Shown: positions 1 to 5,612 of the stretch, piece by piece | Layout: each line of letters starts with the position of its first letter | Numbering within the stretch: position 1 is the stretch's first letter | Assembly: GCA_000715685.1 (NCBI GenBank) | Contig: KL569486.1 | Location: forward strand, 20,298 to 27,245 | Source of the DNA: Streptomyces lilacinus | GTDB taxonomy: Bacteria > Actinomycetota > Actinomycetes > Streptomycetales > Streptomycetaceae | Reading direction: 5' to 3' | DNA length: 6,948 bases | Notes under the pieces: generated by a model | What the model saw: only the letters and a program-made list of their open reading frames with translations | Told to the model about the DNA's origin: nothing | The model's database searches: none | Program-made: the position numbers and the translations under genes

Positions 1-1395
1 AGCCAGGGCGCGGCCGCCGTCGCTGTCGTAGGCGTGGCCGGTGGCCATGAGCAGGGCGCCGAGGTTGGCGTAGCCGATGCCCAGCTGGCGGAAGGCACGG
101 GTGGTCTCGCCGATCTTCTCGGTCGGGAAGTCGGCGAAGCAGATGGAGATGTCCATCGCCGTGATGACCAGCTCGACGACCTTGGCGAAGCGCTCGGCGT
201 CGAACGACTGGTTTCCCTTGTCGTCGTCGCGGAGGAACTTCATGAGGTTGAGGGAGGCGAGGTTGCACGAGGAGTTGTCCAGGTGCATGTACTCGCTGCA
301 CGGGTTGGACGCGGTGATCCGGCCCGTCTCCGGCGAGGTGTGCCAGTGGTTGATCGTGTCGTCGTACTGGATGCCCGGGTCGGCGCAGGCCCAGGCGGCC
401 TCGGCCATCTTGCGGAAGAGACCCTTGGCGTCGATCTCCTCGATGACCTCACCGGTCATCCGGGCACGCAGGCCGAACTTCGAGCCGGTCTCGACGGCCT
501 TCATGAACTCGTCGTTGACTCGAACGGAGTTGTTGGCGTTCTGGTACTGGACGGAGGTGATGTCCTCGCCGCCCAGGTCCATGTCGAAGCCGGCGTCGCG
601 CAGGGCGCGGACCTTCTCCTCCTCCTTCACCTTGGTCTCGATGAAGGCCTCGACGTCGGGGTGGTCGACGTCCAGGACGACCATCTTGGCCGCGCGGCGC
701 GTGGCGCCGCCCGACTTGATCGTTCCGGCGGAGGCGTCGGCGCCGCGCATGAAGGAGACGGGACCGGAGGCGTTGCCGCCGGAGGAGAGGAGCTCCTTGG
801 AGGAGCGGATGCGGGAGAGGTTGAGGCCGGCGCCCGAACCACCCTTGAAGATCATCCCCTCTTCCTTGTACCAGTCGAGGATCGACTCCATGGAGTCGTC
901 GACGGAGAGGATGAAGCAGGCGGAGACCTGCTGCGGCTGCTTCGTGCCGACGTTGAACCAGACCGGCGAGTTGAAGCTGAAGACCTGGTGCAGCAGGGCG
1001 TAGGTGAGCTCGTGCTCGAAGATCTCCGCGTCCGCCGGGGAGGCGAAGTACCCGTGCTCCTCACCGGCCTTGCGGTAGGTCTTCACCACACGGTCGATGA
1101 GCTGGCGGAGGCTGGACTCGCGCTCGGGGGAGCCAGTCGCGCCACGGAAGTACTTGCTGGTGACGATGTTGACCGCGTTCACCGACCAGAAGTCGGGGAA
1201 CTCGACGCCACGCTGCTCGAAGTTGATCGAGCCGTCGCGCCAGTTGGTCATGACGACGTCACGACGCTCCCAGACCACCTCGTCGTACGGATGCACGCCG
1301 GGGGTCGTGTGGACGCGCTCGATCCGCAGCCCCTTGCCGCCCTTGTTTCCCTTGGAGCGGGAACCTCGCGCGGAGCCGCTCGTCGTCTCGGTCAT
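1..1395 (-). CDS. nrdJ: Adenosylcobalamin-dependent (class II) ribonucleotide reductase, N-terminal part
   Basis: The product reduces ribonucleotides to deoxyribonucleotides using a radical generated from coenzyme B12, so it works with or without oxygen. The window holds the first 465 codons; the family in Streptomyces is about 950-960 residues, so the C-terminal half, including the shuttle cysteines, lies beyond the left edge. Translation from the ATG at 1395 begins MTETTSGSARGSR and soon reads HPYDEVVWERRDVVMTNW, typical of Streptomyces NrdJ. Visible catalytic features are Cys160 in SACF (one of the redox pair), a GGSGAG loop at 185-190, and the NPCSE active-site motif with Asn364, Cys366 (the expected thiyl-radical cysteine) and Glu368. 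Cys377, 11 residues on, fits the second redox cysteine by comparison with Thermotoga NrdJ. A strong ribosome binding site, GAGGGAGG, lies just upstream of the ATG. nrdR lies 112 bp upstream on the same strand, and the two are probably one operon. Identity is very secure; only completeness is lacking. Confidence 0.97.
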   Translation of the reverse strand, partial: MTETTSGSARGSRSKGNKGGKGLRIERVHTTPGVHPYDEVVWERRDVVMTNWRDGSINFEQRGVEFPDFWSVNAVNIVTSKYFRGATGSPERESSLRQLIDRVVKTYRKAGEEHGYFASPADAEIFEHELTYALLHQVFSFNSPVWFNVGTKQPQQVSACFILSVDDSMESILDWYKEEGMIFKGGSGAGLNLSRIRSSKELLSSGGNASGPVSFMRGADASAGTIKSGGATRRAAKMVVLDVDHPDVEAFIETKVKEEEKVRALRDAGFDMDLGGEDITSVQYQNANNSVRVNDEFMKAVETGSKFGLRARMTGEVIEEIDAKGLFRKMAEAAWACADPGIQYDDTINHWHTSPETGRITASNPCSEYMHLDNSSCNLASLNLMKFLRDDDKGNQSFDAERFAKVVELVITAMDISICFADFPTEKIGETTRAFRQLGIGYANLGALLMATGHAYDSDGGRALA

Positions 1396-1410
1396 GCCGC
1401 CTCCCTCTAC

Positions 1411-1449
1411 GGGCAAAACGCCCTCATGCACCCAATTCTTCCGGGGTGC
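1411..1449 (-). promoter_or_regulatory. Two small stem-loops in the nrdR-nrdJ spacer
   Basis: In the nrdJ mRNA sense (minus strand) the spacer contains GCACCC, a 10-base loop, then GGGTGC (1449-1428, a perfect 6-bp stem). Five bases later comes GGGC-GTTTT-GCCC (1423-1411, a 4-bp stem). The second hairpin ends a few bases before the GAGGGAGG ribosome binding site of nrdJ. They could be attenuation or processing structures that set the NrdR:NrdJ ratio, or they may be chance structures in GC-rich DNA. No U-tract follows, so they do not look like intrinsic terminators. The pairing is seen in the sequence; any function is inference. Confidence 0.35.
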
Positions 1450-1507
1450 GATGTGTGTCTTTCACCCGGCTGCGCCTGGCGCGCCGAGCAGGTCTGTGGT
1501 GCCGCCG

Positions 1508-2044
1508 CTAGTCGGTGGCCGCGGCCGGCGCCGGCACTTCGGCACCGCCGGCGGGGCCGGCCGGGCCCGCGGCGGATTCGCCCTCGGCCTCGGCGCGGCG
1601 CAGTCCGTCACGGAGCTCCGCGACGGCGGCCTCGAAGTCCTCGAGCGAGTCGAACGCCTGGTAAACGGACGCGAAGCGCAGATACGCGACGAGGTCGAGG
1701 TCCTTGAGCGGGCCGAGTATGGCCAGCCCGACGTCGTGCGTGGAGAGCTCGGCGCTGCCCGTGGCCCGCACCGCCTCCTCGACCCGCTGGCCGAGCTGGG
1801 CCAGGGCGTCCTCGGTGACCGGGCGACCCTGGCACGCCTTGCGCACGCCGGAGATGACCTTGTTGCGGCTGAAGGGCTCGGTGACCCCGCTCCGCTTGAT
1901 CACCATGAGTGACGCCGTCTCCACCGTCGTGAAGCGGCGGGCGCAGTCGGGGCACTGGCGGCGCCTGCGGATGGAACAGCCGTCATCGGTGGTGCGACTG
2001 TCGACGACCCTGCTGTCGGGGTGCCTGCAGAAGGGGCAGTGCAT
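1508..2044 (-). CDS. nrdR: Transcriptional repressor NrdR (ribonucleotide reductase regulator)
   Basis: This 178-residue protein represses ribonucleotide reductase operons when its ATP-cone is loaded with dATP/ATP. The N-terminal zinc ribbon is complete: Cys3, Cys6, Cys31 and Cys34 (CPFC and CPDC), with the family's [17 protein letters not shown] stretch between them. The ATP-cone covers about residues 46-136, starting [16 protein letters not shown] and including the [12 protein letters not shown] end typical of the family. The last 40 residues are an Ala/Pro/Gly/Glu-rich tail beyond the usual roughly 150-residue core, common in Streptomyces and likely disordered. The ATG at 2044 is chosen because the zinc ribbon begins at its second residue and GGTGGAG lies just upstream. 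The gene precedes nrdJ on the same strand, and S. coelicolor nrdR and nrdJ are known to be co-regulated. A pair of NrdR-box-like sites about 140-180 bp upstream suggests autoregulation. The identification is secure. Confidence 0.97.
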   Translation of the reverse strand: MHCPFCRHPDSRVVDSRTTDDGCSIRRRRQCPDCARRFTTVETASLMVIKRSGVTEPFSRNKVISGVRKACQGRPVTEDALAQLGQRVEEAVRATGSAELSTHDVGLAILGPLKDLDLVAYLRFASVYQAFDSLEDFEAAVAELRDGLRRAEAEGESAAGPAGPAGGAEVPAPAAATD

Positions 2045-2133
2045 GGCTCTCCACCCTCCTCACCCTCGAAAAACCCGTACGCGATCCTCGGCCGCGTCGG
2101 ACCCTGGAAAAGGGGCCCCGCCGAGCAGCCCCC

Positions 2134-2210
2134 AGCATAGGCGATGACTGCCACCGGGAATGACCGGGGTGAGCCGTCGACCACAACTTGTGGGTAGCCG
2201 CCGCCATCAA
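2134..2210 (-). promoter_or_regulatory. Candidate nrdR promoter elements (tentative)
   Basis: Two alternatives are visible on the minus strand. One is a -35-like TTGATG at 2210-2205, which sits exactly between the two NrdR boxes. Its partner -10 about 18 bp on would fall in the proximal box and is poor (TTGTGG). The other is a -10-like TATGCT at 2139-2134 with no good -35 hexamer at the usual distance. The first placement would let NrdR block polymerase directly; the second would give a leader of about 85 nt. Start-site mapping would decide. Confidence 0.25.
2181..2196. promoter_or_regulatory. NrdR box, nrdR-proximal copy
   Basis: The 16-mer ccaCAACTTGTGGgta fits the NrdR-box consensus acaCwAtATaTwGtgt at about 8 of 16 positions, mostly in the left half and the conserved C/A/T/G positions. 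On its own it is weak. Support comes from its partner starting exactly 31 bp away, the helical spacing that NrdR operators are known to use, and from lying upstream of nrdR. The core CCACAAcTTGTGG is also a palindrome in its own right. Confidence 0.6.
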
Positions 2211-2211
2211 A

Positions 2212-2227
2212 CCACTAGATCTGGTGC
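2212..2227. promoter_or_regulatory. NrdR box, nrdR-distal copy
   Basis: The 16-mer ccaCTAGATCTGGtgc fits the NrdR-box consensus at about 11 of 16 positions, including the C-w-A..A-T..T..G core. It starts 31 bp from the proximal box, leaving a 15-bp gap, so both sites lie on the same face of the helix. Paired boxes with this spacing are the known NrdR operator architecture upstream of nrd genes, including in Streptomyces. Confidence 0.7.
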
Positions 2228-2299
2228 CGGACGATCTATCGCGCCACCAGCGTGTCGCGCCGCCGGAGCGGGACACGAGCCTACGGGAGGGGCCCGGGG

Positions 2300-2317
2300 G
2301 CGGGTCCGCGGACCCGC
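2300..2317. repeat. Perfect 18-bp palindrome in the nrdR/lexA intergenic region
   Basis: GCGGGTCCGCGGACCCGC is a perfect, uninterrupted inverted repeat with no spacer. It lies about 255 bp upstream of nrdR and 319 bp upstream of lexA. It could be an operator for a dimeric regulator or simply a product of high GC content. It resembles neither the NrdR nor the LexA consensus. Its function is unknown. Confidence 0.5.
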
Positions 2318-2558
2318 GGATGACACACTGGACACAGAGCACGGAGACCCCGCGCGACGCCTCCGGCACCCTCTTCGGCCGACCTCCGCCGAGCGTCGCC
2401 GCCGGCCGCGCCACCCGTCACGGGTGGGGGCGGAAGGTGGCGGACCACCCGGTTCACCCCGGTGGACAACGCACCGAAGAGTACCGCAATGGGGCGAATT
2501 GATCCCTGCCCGTACACCCTCTCCCTAGATCAAGTCAGCCGATCCCCGATATTTCACT

Positions 2559-2572
2559 CGAACGTGTGTTTG
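2559..2572. promoter_or_regulatory. LexA operator (SOS box) of lexA
   Basis: CGAACGTGTGTTTG matches the Gram-positive/actinobacterial SOS-box pattern CGAAC-N4-GTTYG, with only a C-to-T change in the right arm. It lies 64 bp upstream of the lexA start and overlaps the -35 of the best candidate promoter. This is the arrangement expected for LexA autorepression. It is the only good SOS box I found in the window. Confidence 0.88.
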
Positions 2573-2599
2573 GCGCAACCTTTCGAAAGCAACTACCGT
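2570..2599 (+). promoter_or_regulatory. Candidate lexA promoter
   Basis: A -35-like TTGGCG (2570-2575) and a -10-like TACCGT (2594-2599) are separated by 18 bp, an acceptable fit to the vegetative Streptomyces promoter. The -35 overlaps the right arm of the SOS box, so bound LexA would block it. A start site near 2606 would leave a leader of about 30 nt. A 10-bp palindrome, CTTTCGAAAG (2580-2589), sits in the spacer. The hexamers are a moderate match only. Confidence 0.5.
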
Positions 2600-2625
2600 T
2601 GTCCAGCTAGGGAGAACATCTCGAG

Positions 2626-2630
2626 AGGGG
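2626..2630 (+). promoter_or_regulatory. lexA ribosome binding site
   Basis: AGGGG, part of GAGAGGGG, lies five bases before the GTG at 2636. It decides the start: the in-frame ATG at 2462 lies upstream of the SOS box and promoter and cannot be the initiator of the regulated transcript. Confidence 0.8.
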
Positions 2631-2635
2631 CCGAC

Positions 2636-3433
2636 GTGACCACCACCGCAGACAGCGCCACCATCACCGCCCAGGACCGCTCCCAGAACCGACTCGACCA
2701 GGCACACCCGCAGGCACACCCGATGAATGACGCAGCCATGAACGCCGAGGGCCAGAAGCCGGCCCGCTCGCTCCCCGGACGGCCCCCCGGCATCCGGGCG
2801 GACAGCTCGGGCCTCACCGACCGGCAGCGCCGCGTGATCGAGGTCATCCGGGACTCCGTCCAGCGCCGCGGCTACCCACCATCCATGCGCGAGATCGGCC
2901 AGGCGGTGGGGCTCTCCAGCACGTCCTCCGTCGCCCATCAGCTCATGGCCCTGGAGCGCAAGGGCTTCCTGCGCAGGGACCCGCACCGACCCCGCGCCTA
3001 CGAGGTGCGCGGTTCCGACCAGCCGAGCACCCAGCCGACCGACACCACCGGCAAGCCCGCGGCCTCCTACGTGCCCCTGGTCGGCCGGATCGCCGCCGGC
3101 GGGCCGATCCTGGCCGAGGAGTCGGTGGAGGACGTCTTCCCCCTCCCGCGTCAACTGGTCGGTGACGGCGAGCTCTTCGTCCTCAAGGTGGTCGGCGACT
3201 CGATGGTCGAGGCCGCGATCTGCGACGGCGACTGGGTGACGGTGCGCCGCCAGCCGGTCGCGGAGAACGGCGACATCGTGGCCGCCATGCTGGACGGCGA
3301 GGCGACGGTCAAGCGCTTCAAGCGCGAGGACGGCCACGTCTGGCTGCTCCCGCACAACGCCGCCTACCAGCCGATCCCCGGCGACGAGGCCACCATCCTG
3401 GGCAAGGTCGTGGCGGTGCTGCGGCGGGTGTGA
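2636..3433 (+). CDS. lexA: SOS-response transcriptional repressor LexA
   Basis: LexA represses DNA-damage genes and inactivates itself by RecA-stimulated self-cleavage. From the GTG at 2636 it is 265 residues, starting [17 protein letters not shown], as in Streptomyces LexA. Residues 1-58 form a polar, probably disordered extension. The winged-helix DNA-binding domain covers about 59-125 ([14 protein letters not shown] to PRAYEV). After a Pro/Thr linker comes the S24-type peptidase domain, about 145-265. The cleavage bond is Ala154-Gly155 in GRIAAGGP. The catalytic Ser189 (VVGDSM) and Lys226 (ATVKRFK) are present, so self-cleavage should be intact. An in-frame ATG further down (MNDAAM) is less likely as the start because the GTG has a well-spaced AGGGG. 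The gene is divergent from nrdR and convergent with the helicase gene. An SOS box over its promoter indicates autoregulation. Confidence 0.97.
   Translation: MTTTADSATITAQDRSQNRLDQAHPQAHPMNDAAMNAEGQKPARSLPGRPPGIRADSSGLTDRQRRVIEVIRDSVQRRGYPPSMREIGQAVGLSSTSSVAHQLMALERKGFLRRDPHRPRAYEVRGSDQPSTQPTDTTGKPAASYVPLVGRIAAGGPILAEESVEDVFPLPRQLVGDGELFVLKVVGDSMVEAAICDGDWVTVRRQPVAENGDIVAAMLDGEATVKRFKREDGHVWLLPHNAAYQPIPGDEATILGKVVAVLRRV
2699..2722 (+). repeat. 12-bp tandem duplication inside the lexA N-terminal extension
   Basis: The unit CAGGCACACCCG occurs twice, head to tail and without mismatch, encoding QAHP-QAHP (residues 22-29). It is in frame and lies in the unconserved extension before the DNA-binding domain, so it is probably a recent, neutral slippage event. 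Confidence 0.8.
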
Positions 3434-3450
3434 CCGCGCACCGGAAGGAC

Positions 3451-3486
3451 CGAGCCCCGGAACCACTGCGCCGGTTCCGGGGCTCG
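3451..3486. terminator. Stem-loop terminator between convergent lexA and helicase genes
   Basis: CGAGCCCCGGAACC (3451-3464) pairs perfectly with GGTTCCGGGGCTCG (3473-3486) around an 8-base loop. It starts 17 bp after the lexA stop and ends 41 bp from the helicase stop. A 14-bp GC-rich stem between convergent genes is the usual Streptomyces terminator form, and it can serve both directions. There is no real U-tract on either side, which is common in this genus. Confidence 0.85.
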
Positions 3487-3527
3487 TTGCTTCCCACCGC
3501 CTCCACTGCCGCGTACGGCTCCGGCTG

Positions 3528-5507
3528 CTACCGGTCCTCCGCCTTGGCCGCCGTGTCGATGGCCGCCAGGGAGCGGCGCACCTGGTTACGGTCAGTGGTG
3601 TACCAGAAGTCCGGCATCGACGCCCGCAGGAACGACCCGTAGCGCGCCGTGGCGAGCCGGGGGTCGAGCACGGCCACCACGCCGCGGTCCCCCGAGGCCC
3701 GGACGAGCCGGCCCGCGCCCTGGGCCATCAGCAGCGCCGCGTGCGTCGCGGCCACGGCCATGAAGCCGTTGCCGCCCGCGTCCTCCACGGCTCGCTGCCG
3801 GGCGCTCATCAGCGGATCGTCGGGGCGCGGGAAGGGCACCCGGTCCATGACGACGAGCTGGCAGCTCGGCCCCGGGACGTCGACGCCCTGCCACAGCGAC
3901 AGCGTGCCGAACAGGCACGTTCGCGGGTCCGCGGCGAAGGCCTTGATGAGCTCCCCCAGGGTGTCTTCGCCCTGCAGCAGGATCGGCACGTCGAGCCGGC
4001 CCCGCAGCTCCTCCGCGGCCGCCTGGGCGGCCCGCATCGAGGAGAACAGCCCGAGCGTCCGCCCACCGGCCGCCTCCACCAGCTCGGACAGCTCGTCGAG
4101 CATGTCCGTCCGGCTTCCCTCGCGGCCCGGCTGATTCAGGTGCCGGGCGACGTAGAGGATGCCCTGCTTCGGGTAGTCGAACGGCGAGCCGACGTCGACG
4201 CCCTTCCACTCGGGGCAGTCGTCCCCCTCGACGCCCTCCGGAGCGAGCCCCAGCGACGCCCCCACGCCGTTGAAATCGCCGCCGAGCTTGAGCGTGGCCG
4301 AGGTGAGCACCACCGAGCGCTCGCTGAAGAGCTTCTCCCGCAGCAGCCCCGAGACCGAGAGCGGGGCCACGCGCAGCGAGGCGCCGAAGCGGTCGTGGCG
4401 CTCGTACCAGACGACGTCGTACTCGGAGCCCTCCAGGATGCGCTCGGCGACCGCGTGGATGTTCTCCACGGCGGCGAGGGCCTGCTTACGGACGGCGTCC
4501 TCGTCCTGCACCGACTTGTCGCGGGTGTTGCCGAGGGAAGTGATCACCGAGCGGGCGGCGTCGCGCAGCGTCATCAGGGAGTACGCGAGGTCCTCGGGCA
4601 CCTCCTCGAGCCGCCCCGGAAGGGCCAGCTCCATCAGCCGCTCGAAGCTCTCGGCCGCGGTCTGCAGGGCGTCCGCCACCTTCTCGTCGACCAGCTTGGC
4701 CGCCCGCCGCACGGCCCGGTTGACCTGGCCGGGCGTGAGCTCGCCGGTCGCCACGCCGGTGACCCGGGAGACCAGCTCGTGCGCCTCGTCGACGATCAGC
4801 ACCTCGTGGCCGGGCAGCACCGGCGCGCCCTCGATGGCGTCGATGGCGAGCAGCGCGTGGTTGGTGACCACGACGTCGGCGAGCTTGGCCCGCTCGCGAG
4901 CCGCCTCCGCGAAGCACTCGGCGCCGTACGCGCACTTCGACGCGCCCAGGCACTCCCGGGAGGTGACCGAGACCTGGGACCACGCGCGGTCGGAGACGCC
5001 CGGCGTCAGGTCGTCGCGGTCGCCGGTCTCGGTCTCGTCCGACCAGTCGCGCAGCCGCAGCAGGTCCTTGCCGAGCTTGCTGGTGGGAGCGGCCGACTCG
5101 AACGGGTCGAAGAGGCCGTCCTCTTCTTCCTGCGGCACGCCCTCGTGGAGCCGATGGAGGCACAGGTAGTTGGACCGGCCCTTGAGCATGGCGAACTCGG
5201 GACGGCGGCGCAGCTGCGGGTGCAGCGCGTCGACCGTCCGCGGAAGATCGCGCTCGACGAGCTGGCGCTGGAGCGCGAGCGTGGCCGTGGCGACGACGAC
5301 GCGCTCGCCGTGCGCGAGGGCGGGCACGAGGTAGCCGAGCGACTTGCCGGTGCCGGTGCCCGCCTGCACGAGCAGGTGGGAACCGCCGTCGATGGCCGCG
5401 GCGACGGATTCGGCCATGGCGACCTGGCCGGGCCGCTCGGTGCCCCCGACGGCGGAGACGGCGGCGTGCAGCAGGTCGGTGAGGGAGGGCGAGGAGGTGG
5501 CAGTCAT
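3528..5507 (-). CDS. Iron-sulfur DinG/XPD-family ATP-dependent DNA helicase
   Basis: This complete 659-residue superfamily 2 helicase probably unwinds DNA 5' to 3' at damaged or structured sites. Motifs in order are: Walker A AGTGTGKS (49-56); the iron-sulfur domain with Cys116 (RSNYLC) and Cys186, Cys192 and Cys198 (ECLGASKCAYGAEC); DEAH at 240-243 within LIVDEAHEL; motif III LTSATL (401-406); FGTLSLWQGVDVPG (533-546); and the motif VI region QGAGRLVRASGDRG (596-609). All four cluster ligands are present, as in DinG and XPD. The length and layout match the DinG/YoaA-like helicases of actinobacteria, which lack the exonuclease domain of Gram-positive DinG. The ATG at 5507 is the only possible early start, because a TAG lies in frame five codons upstream. 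It has no clear ribosome binding site. The gene is convergent with lexA, but no SOS box is seen in front of it. Annotated names vary (dinG, yoaA), so no symbol is given. Confidence 0.95.
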   Translation of the reverse strand: MTATSSPSLTDLLHAAVSAVGGTERPGQVAMAESVAAAIDGGSHLLVQAGTGTGKSLGYLVPALAHGERVVVATATLALQRQLVERDLPRTVDALHPQLRRRPEFAMLKGRSNYLCLHRLHEGVPQEEEDGLFDPFESAAPTSKLGKDLLRLRDWSDETETGDRDDLTPGVSDRAWSQVSVTSRECLGASKCAYGAECFAEAARERAKLADVVVTNHALLAIDAIEGAPVLPGHEVLIVDEAHELVSRVTGVATGELTPGQVNRAVRRAAKLVDEKVADALQTAAESFERLMELALPGRLEEVPEDLAYSLMTLRDAARSVITSLGNTRDKSVQDEDAVRKQALAAVENIHAVAERILEGSEYDVVWYERHDRFGASLRVAPLSVSGLLREKLFSERSVVLTSATLKLGGDFNGVGASLGLAPEGVEGDDCPEWKGVDVGSPFDYPKQGILYVARHLNQPGREGSRTDMLDELSELVEAAGGRTLGLFSSMRAAQAAAEELRGRLDVPILLQGEDTLGELIKAFAADPRTCLFGTLSLWQGVDVPGPSCQLVVMDRVPFPRPDDPLMSARQRAVEDAGGNGFMAVAATHAALLMAQGAGRLVRASGDRGVVAVLDPRLATARYGSFLRASMPDFWYTTDRNQVRRSLAAIDTAAKAEDR

Positions 5508-5612
5508 AGCGTTGCCAGCCTACGGGGCGGCACTGACACTGCGGGCCGCGATGGCCGACCAGGGGCGGAAGAACCGTAGGGGACAGTTGATGGAAAAGGG
5601 CGAGCGAAACAC
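5508..5612 (-). promoter_or_regulatory. Helicase upstream region with a candidate -10 near the start codon
   Basis: The 105-bp gap holds no gene and no SOS box. On the minus strand, TAGGCT (5522-5517) fits a TANNNT -10 and ends nine bases before the ATG. Transcription from it would give a leaderless or nearly leaderless mRNA, agreeing with the missing ribosome binding site. No good -35 accompanies it. A second -10-like TACGGT lies at 5578-5573, also without a good -35. No terminator hairpin is evident after the acyltransferase gene, so read-through from the siderophore genes is possible. Confidence 0.3.

Larger units (their letters stand above)
2045..2635. promoter_or_regulatory. Divergent nrdR/lexA intergenic control region
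   Basis: These 591 bp separate two divergently transcribed regulators. The nrdR side (2045-2230) holds the nrdR leader and two NrdR-box-like sites. The lexA side (2550-2635) holds the SOS box, a candidate promoter and the lexA ribosome binding site. The middle, about 2231-2550, contains an 18-bp palindrome and weak inverted repeats, for example CGTGTC/GACACG at 2251-2256 and 2272-2277. Open frames that cross it show no recognisable protein, have no convincing ribosome binding site and use codons poorly, so I annotate no gene there. The region is long for a simple divergent promoter. Confidence 0.75.

Noticed and set aside
201..214. SOS-box-like CGAAC...GGTTT inside nrdJ
   Set aside because: The half-sites are spaced by five rather than four bases, the right arm is poor, and it lies within coding sequence far from a promoter.
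1396..1507. Cobalamin riboswitch controlling nrdJ
   Set aside because: The spacer is too short for the roughly 200-nt element and I see no B12-box. In Streptomyces the cobalamin riboswitch is known upstream of the oxygen-dependent nrdABS operon instead.
34..1707. Long plus-strand open frame antisense to nrdJ and nrdR
   Set aside because: It is the mirror of real genes in GC-rich DNA. Its translation is low-complexity Gly/Val/Leu/Arg with no family motif, while the minus strand encodes clear NrdJ and NrdR.
2221..2250. Hairpin CTGGTG ... CACCAG with inner CGAT/ATCG
   Set aside because: The inner arms are off-centre by one base, so the stem is interrupted. Its left arm overlaps the better-supported NrdR box.
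2188..2502. Possible small plus-strand gene of about 104 codons between nrdR and lexA
   Set aside because: It starts at the NrdR box, has no ribosome binding site or recognisable domain, and looks like intergenic sequence.
2499..2533. Inverted repeat TTGATC ... GATCAA upstream of lexA
   Set aside because: Only six base pairs with a 23-base gap, so it may be chance. The TTGATC also lacks a -10 at a usable distance (the nearest TAGATC is 21 bp away).
3741..5579. 612-codon plus-strand open frame antisense to the helicase
   Set aside because: The opposite strand carries a full set of helicase motifs in order. The antisense product has none and arises from codon bias.
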